A DNA stretch of 64,000 nt, taken from assembly GCA_003290165.1 (NCBI GenBank), contig QNQO01000829.1:62001-126000 (forward strand), read 5' to 3'. This stretch comes from Berberis thunbergii (taxonomy: Eukaryota; Streptophyta; Magnoliopsida; Ranunculales; Berberidaceae). The notes below the pieces were generated by a model. It ran no database searches and was not told where the DNA came from. It was given only the letters and a program-made list of their open reading frames with translations. The position numbers were made by a program, and so were the translations under genes. Shown here in pieces: positions 23,147 to 36,553 of this stretch (positions are counted from its first letter, which is position 1; each line of letters starts with the position of its first letter).

Positions 23147-23898
23147 TTTCTGCTCTCAATTATTTAGTACAGCTGAGCAGTTTAGAAACATTTTCATTTC
23201 ATGCAAGAAGTTAAACTGTAGGAGGATCTCACAAGAGACACAAGTGAAGGGATTGGTGCATCTAAGCATGGACTTTCAGTTCCCTATTTTTAGTAAGGGC
23301 ATCCATATTTTGTGGTGATATGTTGTTCACTAGTCTACTTCACATATCCAGAGATGGCGGTTTGCAGTTGCCCCCACATACTCAGATACAGACTGTAACT
23401 CATAACAAACTTTCTTTGTACTTGGTAGAGAGACGAGGTACTTACTTGTGTGAGTAATACATCCACCATTGTCGAACTCAGTCCTTGTGAATAATGGAAT
23501 TTGGTTCTTCAAAATTTAGATGATCAATCATGGTCAGTAAAATAAGATAAAATACAAACCTATCTAGTGCACAATTTTTCTTAATTTATCAAAATCATTT
23601 TTATTTTAAGGATTCCTGAACCTCATACGTAAATCAATTTAAGGATGAAAAATCCATTTTTCCAGCATAATTTTTATTATTTGATTGTGACAGTTTTTTG
23701 TTAGAGTATTGGCACAATAATCTCTAGATTATCGGCTTCTGTTAAATTTTTTTTTTCTTCTTCTTCCCAAAAGTGGCCCTTGATCAGTTTTACAAAAAAA
23801 AAGTAGGATAAGGTCATCAACTATTATAAGGGCTTTGATAAGTTTATTAACTATTGATAAGGGTATGCGCTGTATTCCAAAGGGTGTTGTTTATCATT
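23147..23898. other. Intergenic between the two inverted hAT elements; one exon-like frame
   Basis: A minus-strand stretch at 23330-23512 reads like protein (NQIPLFTRTEFDNGGCITHT and onward) but has no recognised family, no matching neighbours and no clear splice partners. Confidence 0.3.
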
Positions 23899-23906
23899 GG
23901 AAGGGC

Positions 23907-25222
23907 TAGGGGTGGGCACGGTCCGGATCGGTTCCAAATTTGAAGGAACCTAACTCGAACCGTTACATTTTAACGGATCCGGTCCGGTCCGGTCCGGATC
24001 CCTTCATTTTGATAATAGGAACCGAACCTAACTCGAACCGTTCTAAACGGTTCGGTTCCACGGTTCCAAACGGTTCCAAACTTTGTACAATAATTTGCAG
24101 AAATCGATATTATTCATACAATAAACAGAAATCGATATTGTTTATTCATACAAAACCTCTTCCTCCTCTCAAGGTGATTTTCATCACAATCCACCACCAC
24201 TCCATGCTCCTCTCTACTGTCCACACTGTCACCTCACCACCACCTCCGCCGAACAGCTCAACAGGTCACGAACCAGCATCGCCACCGCGCCCAAACCACC
24301 GCGAAACAGAGCACCGCCGCGAAAACAGGAAACTCTGTTTCAATTTGATCTTCCTGATTTTCAATTATTTTTGCTGTTCCTCACACTCTCTCTCTCTTTA
24401 CAGGTTCTAGCATTCATTTGGAGTCGAGGGAAGCCGCGAGGAGCGACGGAAAGCCGCCGGACAGTCGCGAAACAGGGAGTTTTCCTTCCCTGTTTTCTCG
24501 ATTTGTTTTTCTGTTTCTTCGAGATTTTCTTCACCCTTGCTCTTCTTTGCAGGTTCTAGGATCGATTTGAGGAGGAGGGAGACCGCGAGGAGCGATTACG
24601 GGGCCGCGAGAGCCGCCGTCTCGGTGGAGAAGAAGACTGAAAATCGCAGTTTTTACTGTAGCAGCGCGCAAAGTTTGAATTGATTTGTGATTTTGTGAGT
24701 TTGAATCCTCTCGTTTTCTTCTGCTACTACGGCTTCTTCTTCTCGAGACAGAGAGAGGAGAGAGAGATCTCCTTCCCCTTCTCGAGACAGAGACAGAGAG
24801 AGGAGAGGGAGATCTCCTTCCCCTTCTCGATACAGAGACAAAGATAGGAGAGGAGATACAGAGACAAAGAGAGGAGAGACAGAGAGGAGAGACAGAGAGG
24901 AGAGGAGATACAGAGAGACGAGGGAGAGGAGAGGAGATACAGAGAGACGAGAGGAGAGGAGGAGACTTTAGCTTTAGGGATTTTTGGTTTAGGTTTAGGG
25001 TTTTTTGGTTTTTATACTAAATGCAATTTGAAACGGTCCGGACGGGTCCAACCCGGACCGTTTGTTTTTTAAAAATAGAAACCGGGACCGGACCGTTTTA
25101 TAACGGATCCGGACCGATTCGAACCGTATCTAAAAATACAAAATTAAAATCCGGACCGTTTAGAGCAAAACGGTCCGGTCCGGTTTAAATCCGCGGATCC
25201 TCGACCCGTTTGCCCACCCCTA
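23907..25222 (-). mobile_element. hAT element no. 4, same family as no. 3, opposite orientation
   Basis: Same 12-base termini, perfect 8-bp target duplication ggaagggc at 23899-23906 and 25223-25230. Its right end is the reverse complement of the left end of no. 3 for at least 100 bases, and its GA/CT core matches too. It has an extra GC-rich central part (24170-24640: caccgcgcccaaaccaccgc and similar) that may be captured host sequence of unknown origin. Confidence 0.9.
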
Positions 25223-25423
25223 GGAAGGGCTGAGTAAGAACTCAATCCTTTTCAAATGACTCATGCCTTTTGAAAGAACACTGAATTCAACCAAATTATA
25301 CTCATTAAAAATTATATGAGTTTTGTTGGGTTAATAAGTTGAGCTTATTGTAATTTTTATTACAAATGTGTTACCATGTATCGTGGATGCTCTTAGTTTT
25401 TTCATGGCAATATGTTTTTTGCC

Positions 25424-25425
<2 letters not shown>

Positions 25426-25471
<46 letters not shown>
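25426..25471. repeat. TA dinucleotide microsatellite
   Basis: About 23 uninterrupted TA units. Confidence 0.95.
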
Positions 25472-25473
<2 letters not shown>

Positions 25474-26202
25474 CTGCAATTTTGAGAGGATACATTTCTT
25501 CTTCTTATGATTATGGTTTCATTAGTCTCTCAAACCAAACACAACCTAAGACAAAATTCGGAACATTGAAGTTAAAAATCCGTATTGCAACTGCTCGATT
25601 GAATAACAATTATATTGAATACCATATAATATTTGCTCTTTTATTTTTATTTTTTGTACAATATTTAAGAAGGCAGCTAGGTACTACCCGTAATGAAATT
25701 AATTAGATTGGTCTGCAACAGAGCCTATTTGTTAAGAAAGGTCCCTCTCTCGTCCCATTTAGTTTATTAAAGATGAAAGACACCTACCTACCGACCTACT
25801 AAGATGAAGGAGATTCCTGGATAAAATGCCACCTATTGCAAAGTTTTGCTTTGGAGTTTAATTAGGCTCCCAAACAACCATACTAAAGTTTTGTCTTCCT
25901 TTTTTTTAGGGTGAATCAACTCATTGTGTCTTTCTATTCCTTTTGTAAATATCTAGCTAGTCACCGTATTCCTTTTGTAAATTTGTAATTGTGTCTTTCT
26001 ATTCCTTTTGTAAAACAGAACAAGTCCGTCTTGAATTTAATAAGCTTTTTGTATGGACACAAGAAAATAACTTGGGGGGTTCATTCGAAGTATTTTTGTA
26101 GGCCTATTTTTTATATATCTTTTCATTTTTTTCCTTCCACTTAAAAGAAAGCGCATTATTCTATATTTCTCAAATCTTCTACTAACAATTCATTGGCTAG
26201 TT

Positions 26203-26330
26203 AATGACATGACAACTCAACGGTTAGAGCTTGACGGATGGTACCATTAGATCATGGATTAAAACCCAACTTGCAGCATCTTTATGGGTTCTGAAATCCT
26301 ATAAAAACCTTGTTTGTCTTAAAAAAAAAA
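26203..26330 (+). mobile_element. tRNA-derived SINE in the 5-phosphatase upstream region
   Basis: Box A-like region ctcaacggttagagcttgac and box B-like ggattaaaaccc, a body with cagcatctttatggg, and a 13-A tail. Flanked by near-identical 19-base duplications (aacaattcattggctagtt and aacaattcaatggctagct). Confidence 0.75.
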
Positions 26331-27319
26331 AAACAATTCAATGGCTAGCTAGCTTTAGTTCCATTTAATTTACACACAGTGTTGCTTGTTCTGTTTTAGT
26401 AATACTCTCCATGAATGATTTGTTAAATGAATTTGATTTCGCATTAATGTCAAATCTTTTATTGCATTAGCAATTTGTCTAAACGAATAACCTTTAATTT
26501 GTTATAGACTTTTGGAATTCAATAACCTTTATATTGTTTTTAAACAAATTTCTTAATTACTCTTGCTAAAAGAATAATTACAAATTTAACATATAAGTAG
26601 CAATTCGGAGTAAGAAATGTTTAGCTTCTTACAAACTTCAAAAAGCGATAAACTAAAAGTAAATCCAATATAGCTCACACATTTGGCAATATTTTCATCA
26701 CTGATTAAGAGATGACTTTGGAAATAATTACTTCCATTGAGTAGGAGGTTGTTGCTTCACTTTCAACCAAAAACAAAAGTAGAATAGGTCCCTCCCTCCC
26801 CAAGAATTACCGAGTAGCAGTAGGGGCGTAGGAGAGATGAACTGAGGTGGCAGTTAGCCTCTCTCAAAAATAAATAAAGCAAGTAAAGTAAAACCATGAA
26901 TAGTAGCAATACCCTGGCCTCTCACGCGGCTATTTCCACTTCTTTTCTCACTTTCTCACTATTCATTTTGAGTTTGTCGAAGCCGCCGGCCTTTAAAGCC
27001 AATTTTTTTTTTCAAGGTTTGGGTGTTCTTACATTTTTACCTGTAGAAGTGAAAAAAAAACGTGGTAACAGCTAAACTTGTTTATACACTGAAGCCAAGA
27101 ATTGGGGATTCATTTTCTTTCTTTCTTTCTTTGGCAGTCAAACACTGAAGCCAACAACTAAACTTGTTTATACAACAAATTCAACTCTCTCCAATTGAAT
27201 CTCTTCTCTTCAAATTACTATTGCAGTTTCTTCTGATCTCAACAACATATAGAGAAATTGTTTGGAGCTCAACCCATTTCTTCTATGCACTCTCTTCTTC
27301 TTCTTCTTCTTCTTCACCA

Positions 27320-30300
27320 ATGAAGCACCACCAGCACCCAAGCAAACAACCAGAGGTAAACAAAGCTATTACTTACTTGCACTTCATTTATCTGTTTTTT
27401 TGTTCTCAAATGGGTTATTGGAATTTTCGGTATTAGTGTATAATTATTTGGAAAAAAATTGGGCTTTTTTTTCAATGAATTGGGAATGTTTGCAGAGAAG
27501 TTGGGCTGAACTGTCTTGTTTGGGTTGCATACAGCATTTCTGGCCTAAAGTTGTTCTAAGGAAATGGTTTAATATCACCTCCCATGACTCGGATTTCAGC
27601 GCTGACACTGATGAAGGCGACAGTGATTCAGATTCAGACAACGAAGGTTAGAGACACTGTTGTAGTCTTAAAAGTGGGTGGAATTTTAAAGATACCCGTA
27701 TTTTTGTTATCCAGAATAGTTAGTTGATTTGTCTATGTGATCTCAATTGTTTTATACCATTTTTGTTCTGTTCTTACTTATTCAACCAACCCCTTTGCAG
27801 CGTTCTTTGGATTTCAAGCTTGTAGTTGTATAATTTCAGATTGTATTTATGTTATCAGACGATTCATTTTCATTGTGCTTCTATGATTTCAATCGTTTCA
27901 GATCATATCTTGTTCAACTGAAACAATTGAAGCAACCCCTTTTCGGGTTTGTTTGAAATAAGTTTCTACAACTATATGATCTTATTGTGTCTCTAATTTT
28001 TCTTAGAATTGGAAGAGTTGGGACGACAATCACGTTTTGGACCCAAGAAAGGAGATGCAGATCAATCCAAATGTAATGGTAATACTTTACAGCTTGGAAG
28101 CATTTAATTTCTTACTATGGGGAACTAGTTTTCTTATTTTGATCTCCAATTTTGTTTATTGAATGGTGTGAATATCTTTCAATCAGTTTGGGGAATGATT
28201 AGAGAAATTTTCAACCCTAAATCTTTTAAATGATCATGTTGTGGATGTGAGCTGGATTGCTTCCATGTTTATTTTAAAAAGTCCAGAACATGGATTAGTG
28301 CATAATTTTTATTTATTTATTAAGATCCAATTTAAGGAATCCTTAAAGATACTAAATTGAAGTTAAATCCTTTGACTAAAACAAAAAATTAAGAGAGTTA
28401 CCTTCTCATTGAATGGTGTGAATATCTTTCGATCAGTTTGGGGAATGATTAAAGAAATTTTCAACCCTAAATCTTTTAAATGATCATGTTGTGGATGTGA
28501 GCTGGATTGCTTCCATGTTTATTTAAAAAAGTCCAGAACATGGATTAGTGCATAATTTTTATTTATTTATTAAGATCCAATTTAAGGAATCCTTAAAGAT
28601 ACTAATTTGAAGTTAAATCCTTTGACTTAAACAAAAAATTAAGAGAGTTACCTTCTCCCTCAACTTCTATTTTATGAAGAAGAGATTTTGATTCATTATA
28701 CATAATCTTTCAGTTATTGAAAGTTTGATAGTTATCTTGTACATATCCATTCTTCTTTTCTATTTCTTTTCTTTTTACTTCATTTTATTTGGGCCAGTTA
28801 ATGATGTCCCATTATACATAAGTTCAAGGGCTTCATATCATTACTATTTTTTGCTTCCATATTGAGTTGGTAATGTTTAGTGCCCTAATTGTGTAGGGAT
28901 CTCCTCTGAGCCAGTTCCTATGATAGTAAGAAGAAGAAAGTCAGAAACACTTAGAGTTCAATATATAAACACCAAAGAACTCAGGTAAGTCTCGTGCTGA
29001 ACCAGTTTAACACAAAATTGGTGAAGCAAAAACGACAAGAGAAATATAATGCAGGTTATGTGTGGAATTTAGTTTTCTCTGCTCTTAAGCTGCCGACTTT
29101 GATGTTTACAGAATTTGTTGTGGAACATGGAACCTTGGAGGTGAACTTCCACCTGACGATCTAGACATCAGAGACTGGTTGGAGTTGGATGAACCTGCAG
29201 ATATCTATGTACTAGGGTAATCATCTTCAATTAAAAAAATATCAAAATTTCTGAGAATAGGGAACTTCATTAATTACATGTCTTACTTTAAATATAGTGT
29301 GATGCTTTGTATATTTAGCCATTGTTTTACTTAAAATTGTCCGCTGTCACAATTATGTTTTCTTCAATAATTATTGTGTTCAACACCTTTATGGATGTAT
29401 TTTTTTCTCACTCATTATCCAGTTAACTGTGGATGCCTAATATCTAATGTTGGATTGTTTTATATATATTTTTTCAAAATTCTCCATTTGTGTTACGAAT
29501 TACGATACCTGTACTTTGTTTCTCATGCATTTGATACTAATTTTTTTATGTCTACACTCGACAGTCTCCAAGAGATTGTTCCATTAAATGCTGGAAACAT
29601 ATTTGGAGCAGAGGATAACCGACCAGTTCCAAAATGGGAATCTATCATACGTGATGCATTAAACAGAGTTCCACCTTTGAAGACAAAGTTCAAATCTTAC
29701 AGTGATCCTCCTTCTCCATTGAGGTTCAAACCAATGGATGATATCCCAGATATTGAACATGAAATATTGCATGATAGTGATAGTGACGAGGAATCCCATC
29801 CACTGGATGACACTGACAGTGGTGAAGATGAGGAAGTGCATCCAGTAAATGAAGACATTAACCATGTCAGCAAAATCAAGGAAGTACTTGTAAATAGCGA
29901 GAAAAAGTATGTACGTACTGAAGCTTTCAACTTAGCTGAAAATGCTGATATTGACTTATTAAATGAACCTGTGCAGAGACAGGTTTCTTTCCTACAGAGA
30001 TTAAACTCATTCCATTCCTACATGGAAGGTTGTATGGAAAATCCCGAGACATTAGTTGTACAACAAAAAGGAAAATTGACCAAAACACTTAGTAGGTCAG
30101 AACGGATATGTTTGACCTGGCCTGAGCCACCACTAAACTTGCTAGGTCAGTGTGTTTTAGAGAGGCCAAATCCCTTCACATCGGTTAAGTCTCTGAAAAA
30201 ATCTCAGTCTTTCAGAGCATATAATTCTTTCAAGTCTTTTAGAAATGCAGATGATAAAGGGTCATCAGAGATAGCTTTGCTAGCAGATCTTGATCTGGAG

Positions 30301-33300
30301 TCTATGGTACTTCGGAAAAGAAAAGCACCTTTTGTTAGAATAGTGAGTAAACAAATGGTTGGGGTTTTCCTTTCTATATGGGTTCGCAGAAGCTTACGTA
30401 GGCATATTCAGAATGTGAAGGTCTCTACTGTTGGAGTTGGTGTTATGGGCTATATTGGTAACAAGGTATGTCTTGTTTTCCGTGCATGTTCTCTCATTTC
30501 AAGGAATACTTCAATTTGTTATTCTTGTTATTTCCTTATTTGTTTGTTTGTTTTGTTTTTTTTTTTTTTCTCTTCTTTATTTATTACTGGATAGTAAATA
30601 TTACACGTAAACAAGTCCCTTCTCTTTCCAAAATACACCTCAACAAGTCTTTTCCTTTTGTGTGTTTGTGTTTCTATTTCATGAGCTCGAGACGTGTTTG
30701 TGATTGATTTATTGTCTTACTCAAGAGTTTGAATCAAAAAATTTATGATCGACTACATTTATGAGTGAAGGCGGCTTGCTAATCCTTTCACCTTTTATTC
30801 AAGTGAGTTATATATGTGTTCTTTGCTTATTTATATGTGAGCATGGTGTCCTATATAGAAGGGCCAAATGAATAGGTTACATCGTAATGCAGGAAAGTCT
30901 AGGATATGTTCTATTAGGGTTCACTTGCCTTGCAAAGTAAGAAGCTTTCTAGATCCCCATTTCTATTCTTTGGAGTATATGTTTAGAAAGCAAATGGAGA
31001 TTCTTTTAGGGGATTGATCATGAGGTAGCTAGCGGGATATTTGATATCAAAAGCTTTTTTTACTTGAAGATGATTCCTCAGTCAAGATGAACATGCTAGG
31101 GTTAGTCTGTTAGCGTGCTCGAGAAACTTAGAATTTTTTTTGTCAATCCCTTTTAGGCTAATATGAGACTTCTACTGTTCGATCCTTCTATTTCTTTTCT
31201 TGTCGCTCTTCTTGTCCTTTCTCTGTACATTTAGCTATGACTTGGGGCTCTAGAGATAATGTCACTTGTTTTGTGGTATGGAAGAAGGAAATTCCTCTCA
31301 AGGTTTCTTTCTTCGTGTGGGAGACCTTATGAAACCGGGCCGCTAGGAGGGATACCTTGATTAGGAGGGGTGTGAAGGTGGAAGCAGAGTGCTCTATGTG
31401 CCTTCATGATGTTGAATCTCGGGATCACCTTCTTCTCCATTGTGATGTGGCTAGTTCGGTTTGGCATCACTTCATTCGGGATGTGGGGTTGATTGGGTGA
31501 TGCCTTGGTCCATTGGTGATGTGTTCCTAGGGTGGCGTTGTCAAGCTTTTTCCAGACAAGTGAGGGGGTGGTTTGGTCTCTTATCCTATATGCTATCATG
31601 TGGGTGATTTGGCAAGAATGGAATAGCTGGGTCTCCTAGAGCTCATTCCTTTCACTAGATTAGATTATCATGGATGATACAGGTTTTCTTTGGTATCTGT
31701 GCTCCTCTCATTATGTCTTCAAGGGGGTTCATTTTTTTCTTTGGATTATCATGGATGATACGGGTTTTATTTGGTATCTGTGCTCTTCTCGTTATGCCTT
31801 CAAGGGGGTTCATTTTTTTCTCCATTTCATGAGTGCAATAAGGCGTCATGGGGATTCTTGGTAGGGGGCTGTGACCTTTGCGATTGGGTTTTCTTTGTAC
31901 AGTTTGGGTGATGGCTGAGCCGTTGAGCAGTGGCGGATGGTATCACTAGGTCAATGGGTCAAACCCAGCCGGTGGCATTTGGGGTGGGTGGGGTTGAGGG
32001 ATTAAAAAAAATAATAAAAAACAAAAAAAAAATTGAATATTTCTTAAAAAGAAAAAAGAGCTCTAGAATGTTGTCATACCTTAGGTTTTTTTATTTTGAT
32101 TTTTATCTTCTCCCATACTGGAAATTGGTTAACTTTTGTTACGTGTCAAATTTCATAGGGGAAAAGTGGTTTGTCAGCTTGTTACTCTCTGTCATGTTGG
32201 CCAATTCTATTTTATCCCACTTCCTTTTTCTCTTCCGAAACCAAATTCATTGTGCCAAAAGCATTTCAGATTCTCAGCAATTGTAACCCAAAAAAGAGTT
32301 GATCAGTCTGGAAAGTTTTTTTGATACTGATACTGTAATCTCTTCTGAACCAGTCTGCTTCATAAGTATGAATATGCCATGGCATGTGCAAAGTGATATG
32401 CTTAGATTAGAACTTCGACGAAGTTCTTAAAAGTTAAAATACCCAAATCGCTTTGTACTTTTTTTAATTAAAATTTGAAATTTCTTCAAACCTAGTAGAA
32501 AGTTTAAGGAGCAATATAGTCTATGTTGAGAAGGAAGCTGGCAAGATCTTCAACATGAAGGTGCTTTCTCTCTTTCAAGAATTCAGTTACGCGCAATGTG
32601 ATATGATGGTGTTTGTGTTGCAATTTTCCTATAGGATTTCTGCTGCATGTTGGTTTGTTTTATTGTGACAATTGATACTTGTTTATCAAAAAAAATATAT
32701 ATATATAATTCAAGACAAACAAGAGCAAGAGAAGATGTATAACTGAAATGCTCAAGTAGTTTCACGTCTTTGTGTTGTGTGGGTGTGATATATTTTTTTT
32801 TCGTGGTGATTGGAGTATGAGGAGGACAAATCACTCATTTGCATAGTCGAATATCATCTTGACTTGAGGTTAAGAGAAAGGGTCGTGGTTAAGATTCACT
32901 ATCTAGTGTGCTTTAACATTCTGCATTTGCTTCAGTATGGTTGCCCCCCTCTTATATATTAGTTTAGAAACATCTCAAAGTATTCAGTTTACATTACTTA
33001 TGGGATATCTTTAAATCTAAAATTGCTATGTGAAATAGCTAGTTTGCTTTACTCCAATTGTTATCTTCTCTTTTCAGCATTTGTTATTGTAATGGTCACT
33101 ATATATTTGGAAACATCTTAATGATTTTCAAATATTCCAGGGTTCAATATCTGTCAGCATGTCTATATATCAGACAGGCTTCTGTTTTATCTGCACCCAC
33201 CTGACATCAGGTGAAAAAGATGGGGATGAACTTAAAAGAAATGCAGATGTGAGAGAAATACATAGGAGAACCCAATTTTATCATGCCTCTAGCATTGGCT

Positions 33301-36300
33301 TCCCCAAGACAATCCATGACCATGAGTAAGTAGAGAAGACATTCTATTATAACTTATTTTATTTACTTTATTACTTTTTTCTCTATCGTAACACACTTGT
33401 AAGAGAAAAAAATTTCAGTTTATTCTTTACTAAAACTCTTCTTTGGGAATATCACATATCAGTGAACTTGTAAATAAATGAAATTGCAATAATCAAAAAT
33501 AAAGAAATAGACATAATCAACTGATAAACAAAATAACTTTTATTCAATCAACGGATTAAAAATGGGCAACATATGTCCTTATTTATAATTAACCTAAGTT
33601 TTAAATCAAACTCTAAACCTAATAGGAACCAATGTGCGAATCCTAATTGGAATCCCTATTACAAAAATAATAGAATATCTAATATTTGTTGCTAATATTA
33701 ATAAATATTCCAATTACATTAAAATGTAGGTCAACATTTAGCTGCCTAGCGGATTTTTTCGTCTTTTAGAAACATTTGATATTTTTTTGTGAGAGAGAAA
33801 AAAATTATTGACATATGTGTAGTTGTAGCAACTACATAATTAATTGATATTTGCCTACTTCATATTAGTCAAAAAAGAAAGATATTTTGCCTACTTCACC
33901 ATAAGCAGGTTGTCACGAGAACCAGGATATGTAGGCATATTATATTTTTAATAATTTGATTTATAAATACTGTGAAACAATAAGAAACCTTGTTCTATAT
34001 TCTACTAATGAATTTGGAGAGCACCTCTACCTTTTTTTTTTTAAAGTAAACAAGGTCTTTATTGGACCCCTTGATTATAAATGCCTTTGGCAGGTTCAAC
34101 CCCTAGACTTGTGAAATTATCCGCCACAAATCTTACTAGCTGTTCATTTACTTCTTTAAGTGCGCAAGTAAATGAGAGCTAATTGGCTGGGAACCTAACA
34201 TTTAGGTGCAACATGAAAGCAGTCTGTGCCCCGAGCATAAGCCTCAGGGCGTAAGGCGCGGGCCTTTCATGTAAAATTTAGTTAACAAATTACACAAGGC
34301 ATGTTGATTGGAATTCTATTTTTTACCTTTAGCTGATGTTTGTTTTCTGCTCTTGTATGAATTTCTAACTCGTCTTTCCTTTATCTTAATAATGATATGT
34401 GTTTCTTATGCTAATAAAAAGAATATATAATTTCTTTGGCTGTCAAGATACAGGCAACGAAAACAAAAATCAAAATGTAAATGGAGTAAAATCTTATAGG
34501 ATACTCCATGAGGTGACCATTACTGACAATCATCACTCGGGTTAGAGTATTGATTTAATGAGATTTTGGGTGCATCATAGAGGAGAAGTCTTGATGTTAG
34601 ATCACTGATGTTGTGAGGACCCTGATGTGAATTAAATGCAACAGCCATCAATGCGCTCAGATCAAAACTATCAACATTTTGCCAGTCTATCTTTATGGAA
34701 GTAATTCTGTATTTCCTTTATATGGAAGTTATAAACTGTCACGAGTATCTTTATAAGGACCCTCTGCTGAATCTCAGCTGCTTTGCACATTGTTCATTTA
34801 TTTGCTTTGTTTTTGTTTTTCTTCTGTTTTGTCTATTTATTCCAGTACATTTCCTTCCCACCAAATCATAAACACTAATATTGTCTTTACAGAAGAATCA
34901 TTTGGCTTGGAGACTTGAACTATCGTATCAACTTGTCATATGAGAAAACACAAGAACTTATTTCCAAAAAGGATTGGTCTACATTGGCTGAGAAGGACCA
35001 GGTAAGCCTAGGACAGTTTAAATTTTAGATATGCTGTGCTCTTTTATCTTTTTATTTTTTATTTCTTATTTATATTTTGTTTTGGGAGGGGGGAGGTTAT
35101 GCCACAAACCACAAGTAAATGACAAAGTCACACATGGCACTTTTGGGAACAAGATTCTTATGAGAATAGACAGAAGGCATCATCATGTGGGAGAAATGCT
35201 AATATAATCTGATAAGAAAAGGTTGTGTGGTTATGATTAATCAAATTTAATAATGAATTGCTTAGGATCTTTACTTGTGGTTTCTCCTTTATTAGAACAA
35301 AGCCTTAAAAGTAAACCCTACATCGTCATGTCCAACATTGGCAGTGGTTAATTGGGGACATTTATGTGCACTAGGGTGTCGTGCAACATCGGCTGTTGCT
35401 CATTGGGTACATTATGTGCACTAAGGGTTCATTAGAGAAGTTGAACAGAGACATATCAACAGTGTAAGGATCAGTGTAATTTCTTAGTGAACTAAAAAGA
35501 AATAATGAAGTTCTATCTTGCAGTAGAACTGCAACCACCACGTGTCTGCCGTAGCTGTTCAGCACACATCTTCTAGATGGACTTTCAACCACTTGAAGAA
35601 AAATAAGAATGATAAAAATAAGTAAATAAATAACAAAATTTCATGACGATGTGCCTGATCTGTACACCATGACTCATGCATGTTCTTCCACAAAGAGAGG
35701 CTGGAAAAGTTATCAAGGATATGCTCTTGCACAACTTTGCATCATGTACTTGGATCTCCTGATAAGCTCTTATTCTCTTTGTTGTCTGGTTTATTACATT
35801 GCTGAAATTACTGGTGCAGCTACTAAAAGAACTAAGAAAAGGACGTGTATTTGATGGATGGAACGAGGGTGCTCTGAACTTTCCTCCGACATACAAATAT
35901 GAACTCAACTCACAGAAATATGTTGGTGCAGATCCAAAAGTTGGGCGGCGCACTCCAGCATGGTATGCATAAATGTTTACACATTGGTTGATTTCTCCTT
36001 TATTTTTCATGCTTCTTAGGATATGGGCTAATCCTAGAAATGCATTAATTAGTTATTTTTTCATCTGGTTTGTTTCAATTATGTCATAGAAAATACAGCA
36101 AAATGATTATAAGCATTTATCGAGTCAATTTCATCTTTCAGGTGTGACCGCATACTTTCGTTCGGAAAGGGAATGAGGCTGCTGGATTACAAAAGGGCGG
36201 AGAAGATGCTTTCTGATCATCGGCCTGTGAGAGCTGTTTACATGGCCGAGGTTGAGGTCTTCTCTTCTAAGAAGCTACAAAAAGCCCTCACATTTACAGA

Positions 36301-36553
36301 TGCGGAGTTGGAAGTTGGAGAAATTATGTCAGATACTGGAATTGATGCTGGAATCAGCATTTCAAGGTTTGGTCAGGTATATCTCCTGTCCCAGTTATAC
36401 TACTATGCCTATGACCATACTCCATAGTGCAAGCACAAGTTCATTGAAGTTAGCGTGGCTTCATGGGTCCACATGCATCAATTGTCTCTTTGGCTCACTT
36501 ATCAAAATATAATGTTTTTGCTGATGCAGGAAATCTCAGATCGGGGACTTTAA
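27320..36553 (+). CDS. Type I inositol polyphosphate 5-phosphatase, complete host gene, 11 coding exons, 682 aa
   Basis: Removes the 5-phosphate from inositol phosphates such as Ins(1,4,5)P3 and so damps inositol-phosphate/calcium signalling in the cytoplasm. Coding exons: 27320-27355, 27496-27646, 28007-28078, 28897-28984, 29112-29216, 29565-30465, 33141-33325, 34893-35001, 35820-35962, 36142-36376, 36530-36553. All borders are GT/AG and phases agree; the sum is 2049 nt. Motifs in order: CCGTWNLGG (118-126), LQEIVPLNAGN (152-162, metal-binding Glu), an acidic Ser/Asp-rich insert (about 195-245), GYIGNKGSISVSM, CTHLTSG (469-475), WLGDLNYRI (517-525), PAWCDRIL (595-602) and SDHRPV (621-626). 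These are the INPP5c catalytic set and the length fits plant type I enzymes (CVP2/IP5P1-3 group). The ATG context caccATGaa-like and the Trp-rich start RSWAEL support this start. Introns 3, 6 and 7 carry repeats. No disabling change seen. Confidence 0.95.
28158..28657. repeat. Tandem duplication, 2 x 250 bp, in intron 3 of the 5-phosphatase gene
   Basis: 28158-28407 and 28408-28657 both start attgaatggtgtgaatatct and end aagagagttaccttctc. Only a handful of differences are seen, so the duplication is recent. Confidence 0.95.
31219..31640 (+). pseudogene. LINE remnant (zinc-binding region of a non-LTR reverse transcriptase) in intron 6
   Basis: The + strand reads VWKKEIPLKVSFFVWETL, a stop, then NRAARRDTLIRRGVKVEAEC, SMCLHDVESRDHLLLHCDVA and SSVWHHFIRDVGLIG. 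The pattern C-x2-C-x7-H-x4-C with upstream WK...IPLKVSFFVW is the zf-RVT region at the end of plant LINE polymerases. Several stops follow. It is a truncated old insertion. Confidence 0.75.
31663..31822. repeat. Tandem duplication of about 80 bp in intron 6
   Basis: Two copies starting gattatcatggatgatac and ending gggggttcatttttttct, at 31663 and 31744. Confidence 0.85.
31905..32030 (+). mobile_element. Decayed tRNA-derived SINE in intron 6
   Basis: Shares cggatggtatcactaggtca and gggtcaaaccc with the SINE at 26203 (same order, same spacing) and ends in an A-rich tail. The target duplication is not clear. Confidence 0.5.
33463..33736 (-). mobile_element. Probable solo LTR in intron 7
   Basis: Read on the minus strand it starts TGTTGACCTACATT, has a TATA-like tataaata, an aataaaa signal and ends in ttca. 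Size 274 bp. Flanking pentamers atcag and tttag agree at 3 of 5, so this is an old copy or the ends are slightly misplaced. Confidence 0.45.

Larger units (their letters stand above)
25231..27319 (+). promoter_or_regulatory. Upstream region of the 5-phosphatase gene
   Basis: About 2.1 kb between hAT no. 4 and the start codon. It contains a TA microsatellite and a SINE (separate entries). Near 27070 and 27140 the phrases cactgaagccaa and aaacttgtttataca occur twice, a small duplication just upstream of the likely leader. A TTC run ends a few bases before the ATG. No convincing single TATA box could be chosen. Confidence 0.45.

Noticed and set aside
29374..30594. A 406-codon open frame
   Set aside because: Only 29565-30465 is coding (exon 6 of the 5-phosphatase). 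The ends read into introns and include a membrane-like poly-Phe stretch from intron sequence.
34030..34300. Possible SINE in intron 7 (ggttcaacccc with poly-T upstream)
   Set aside because: No box A at the proper distance and no target duplication.
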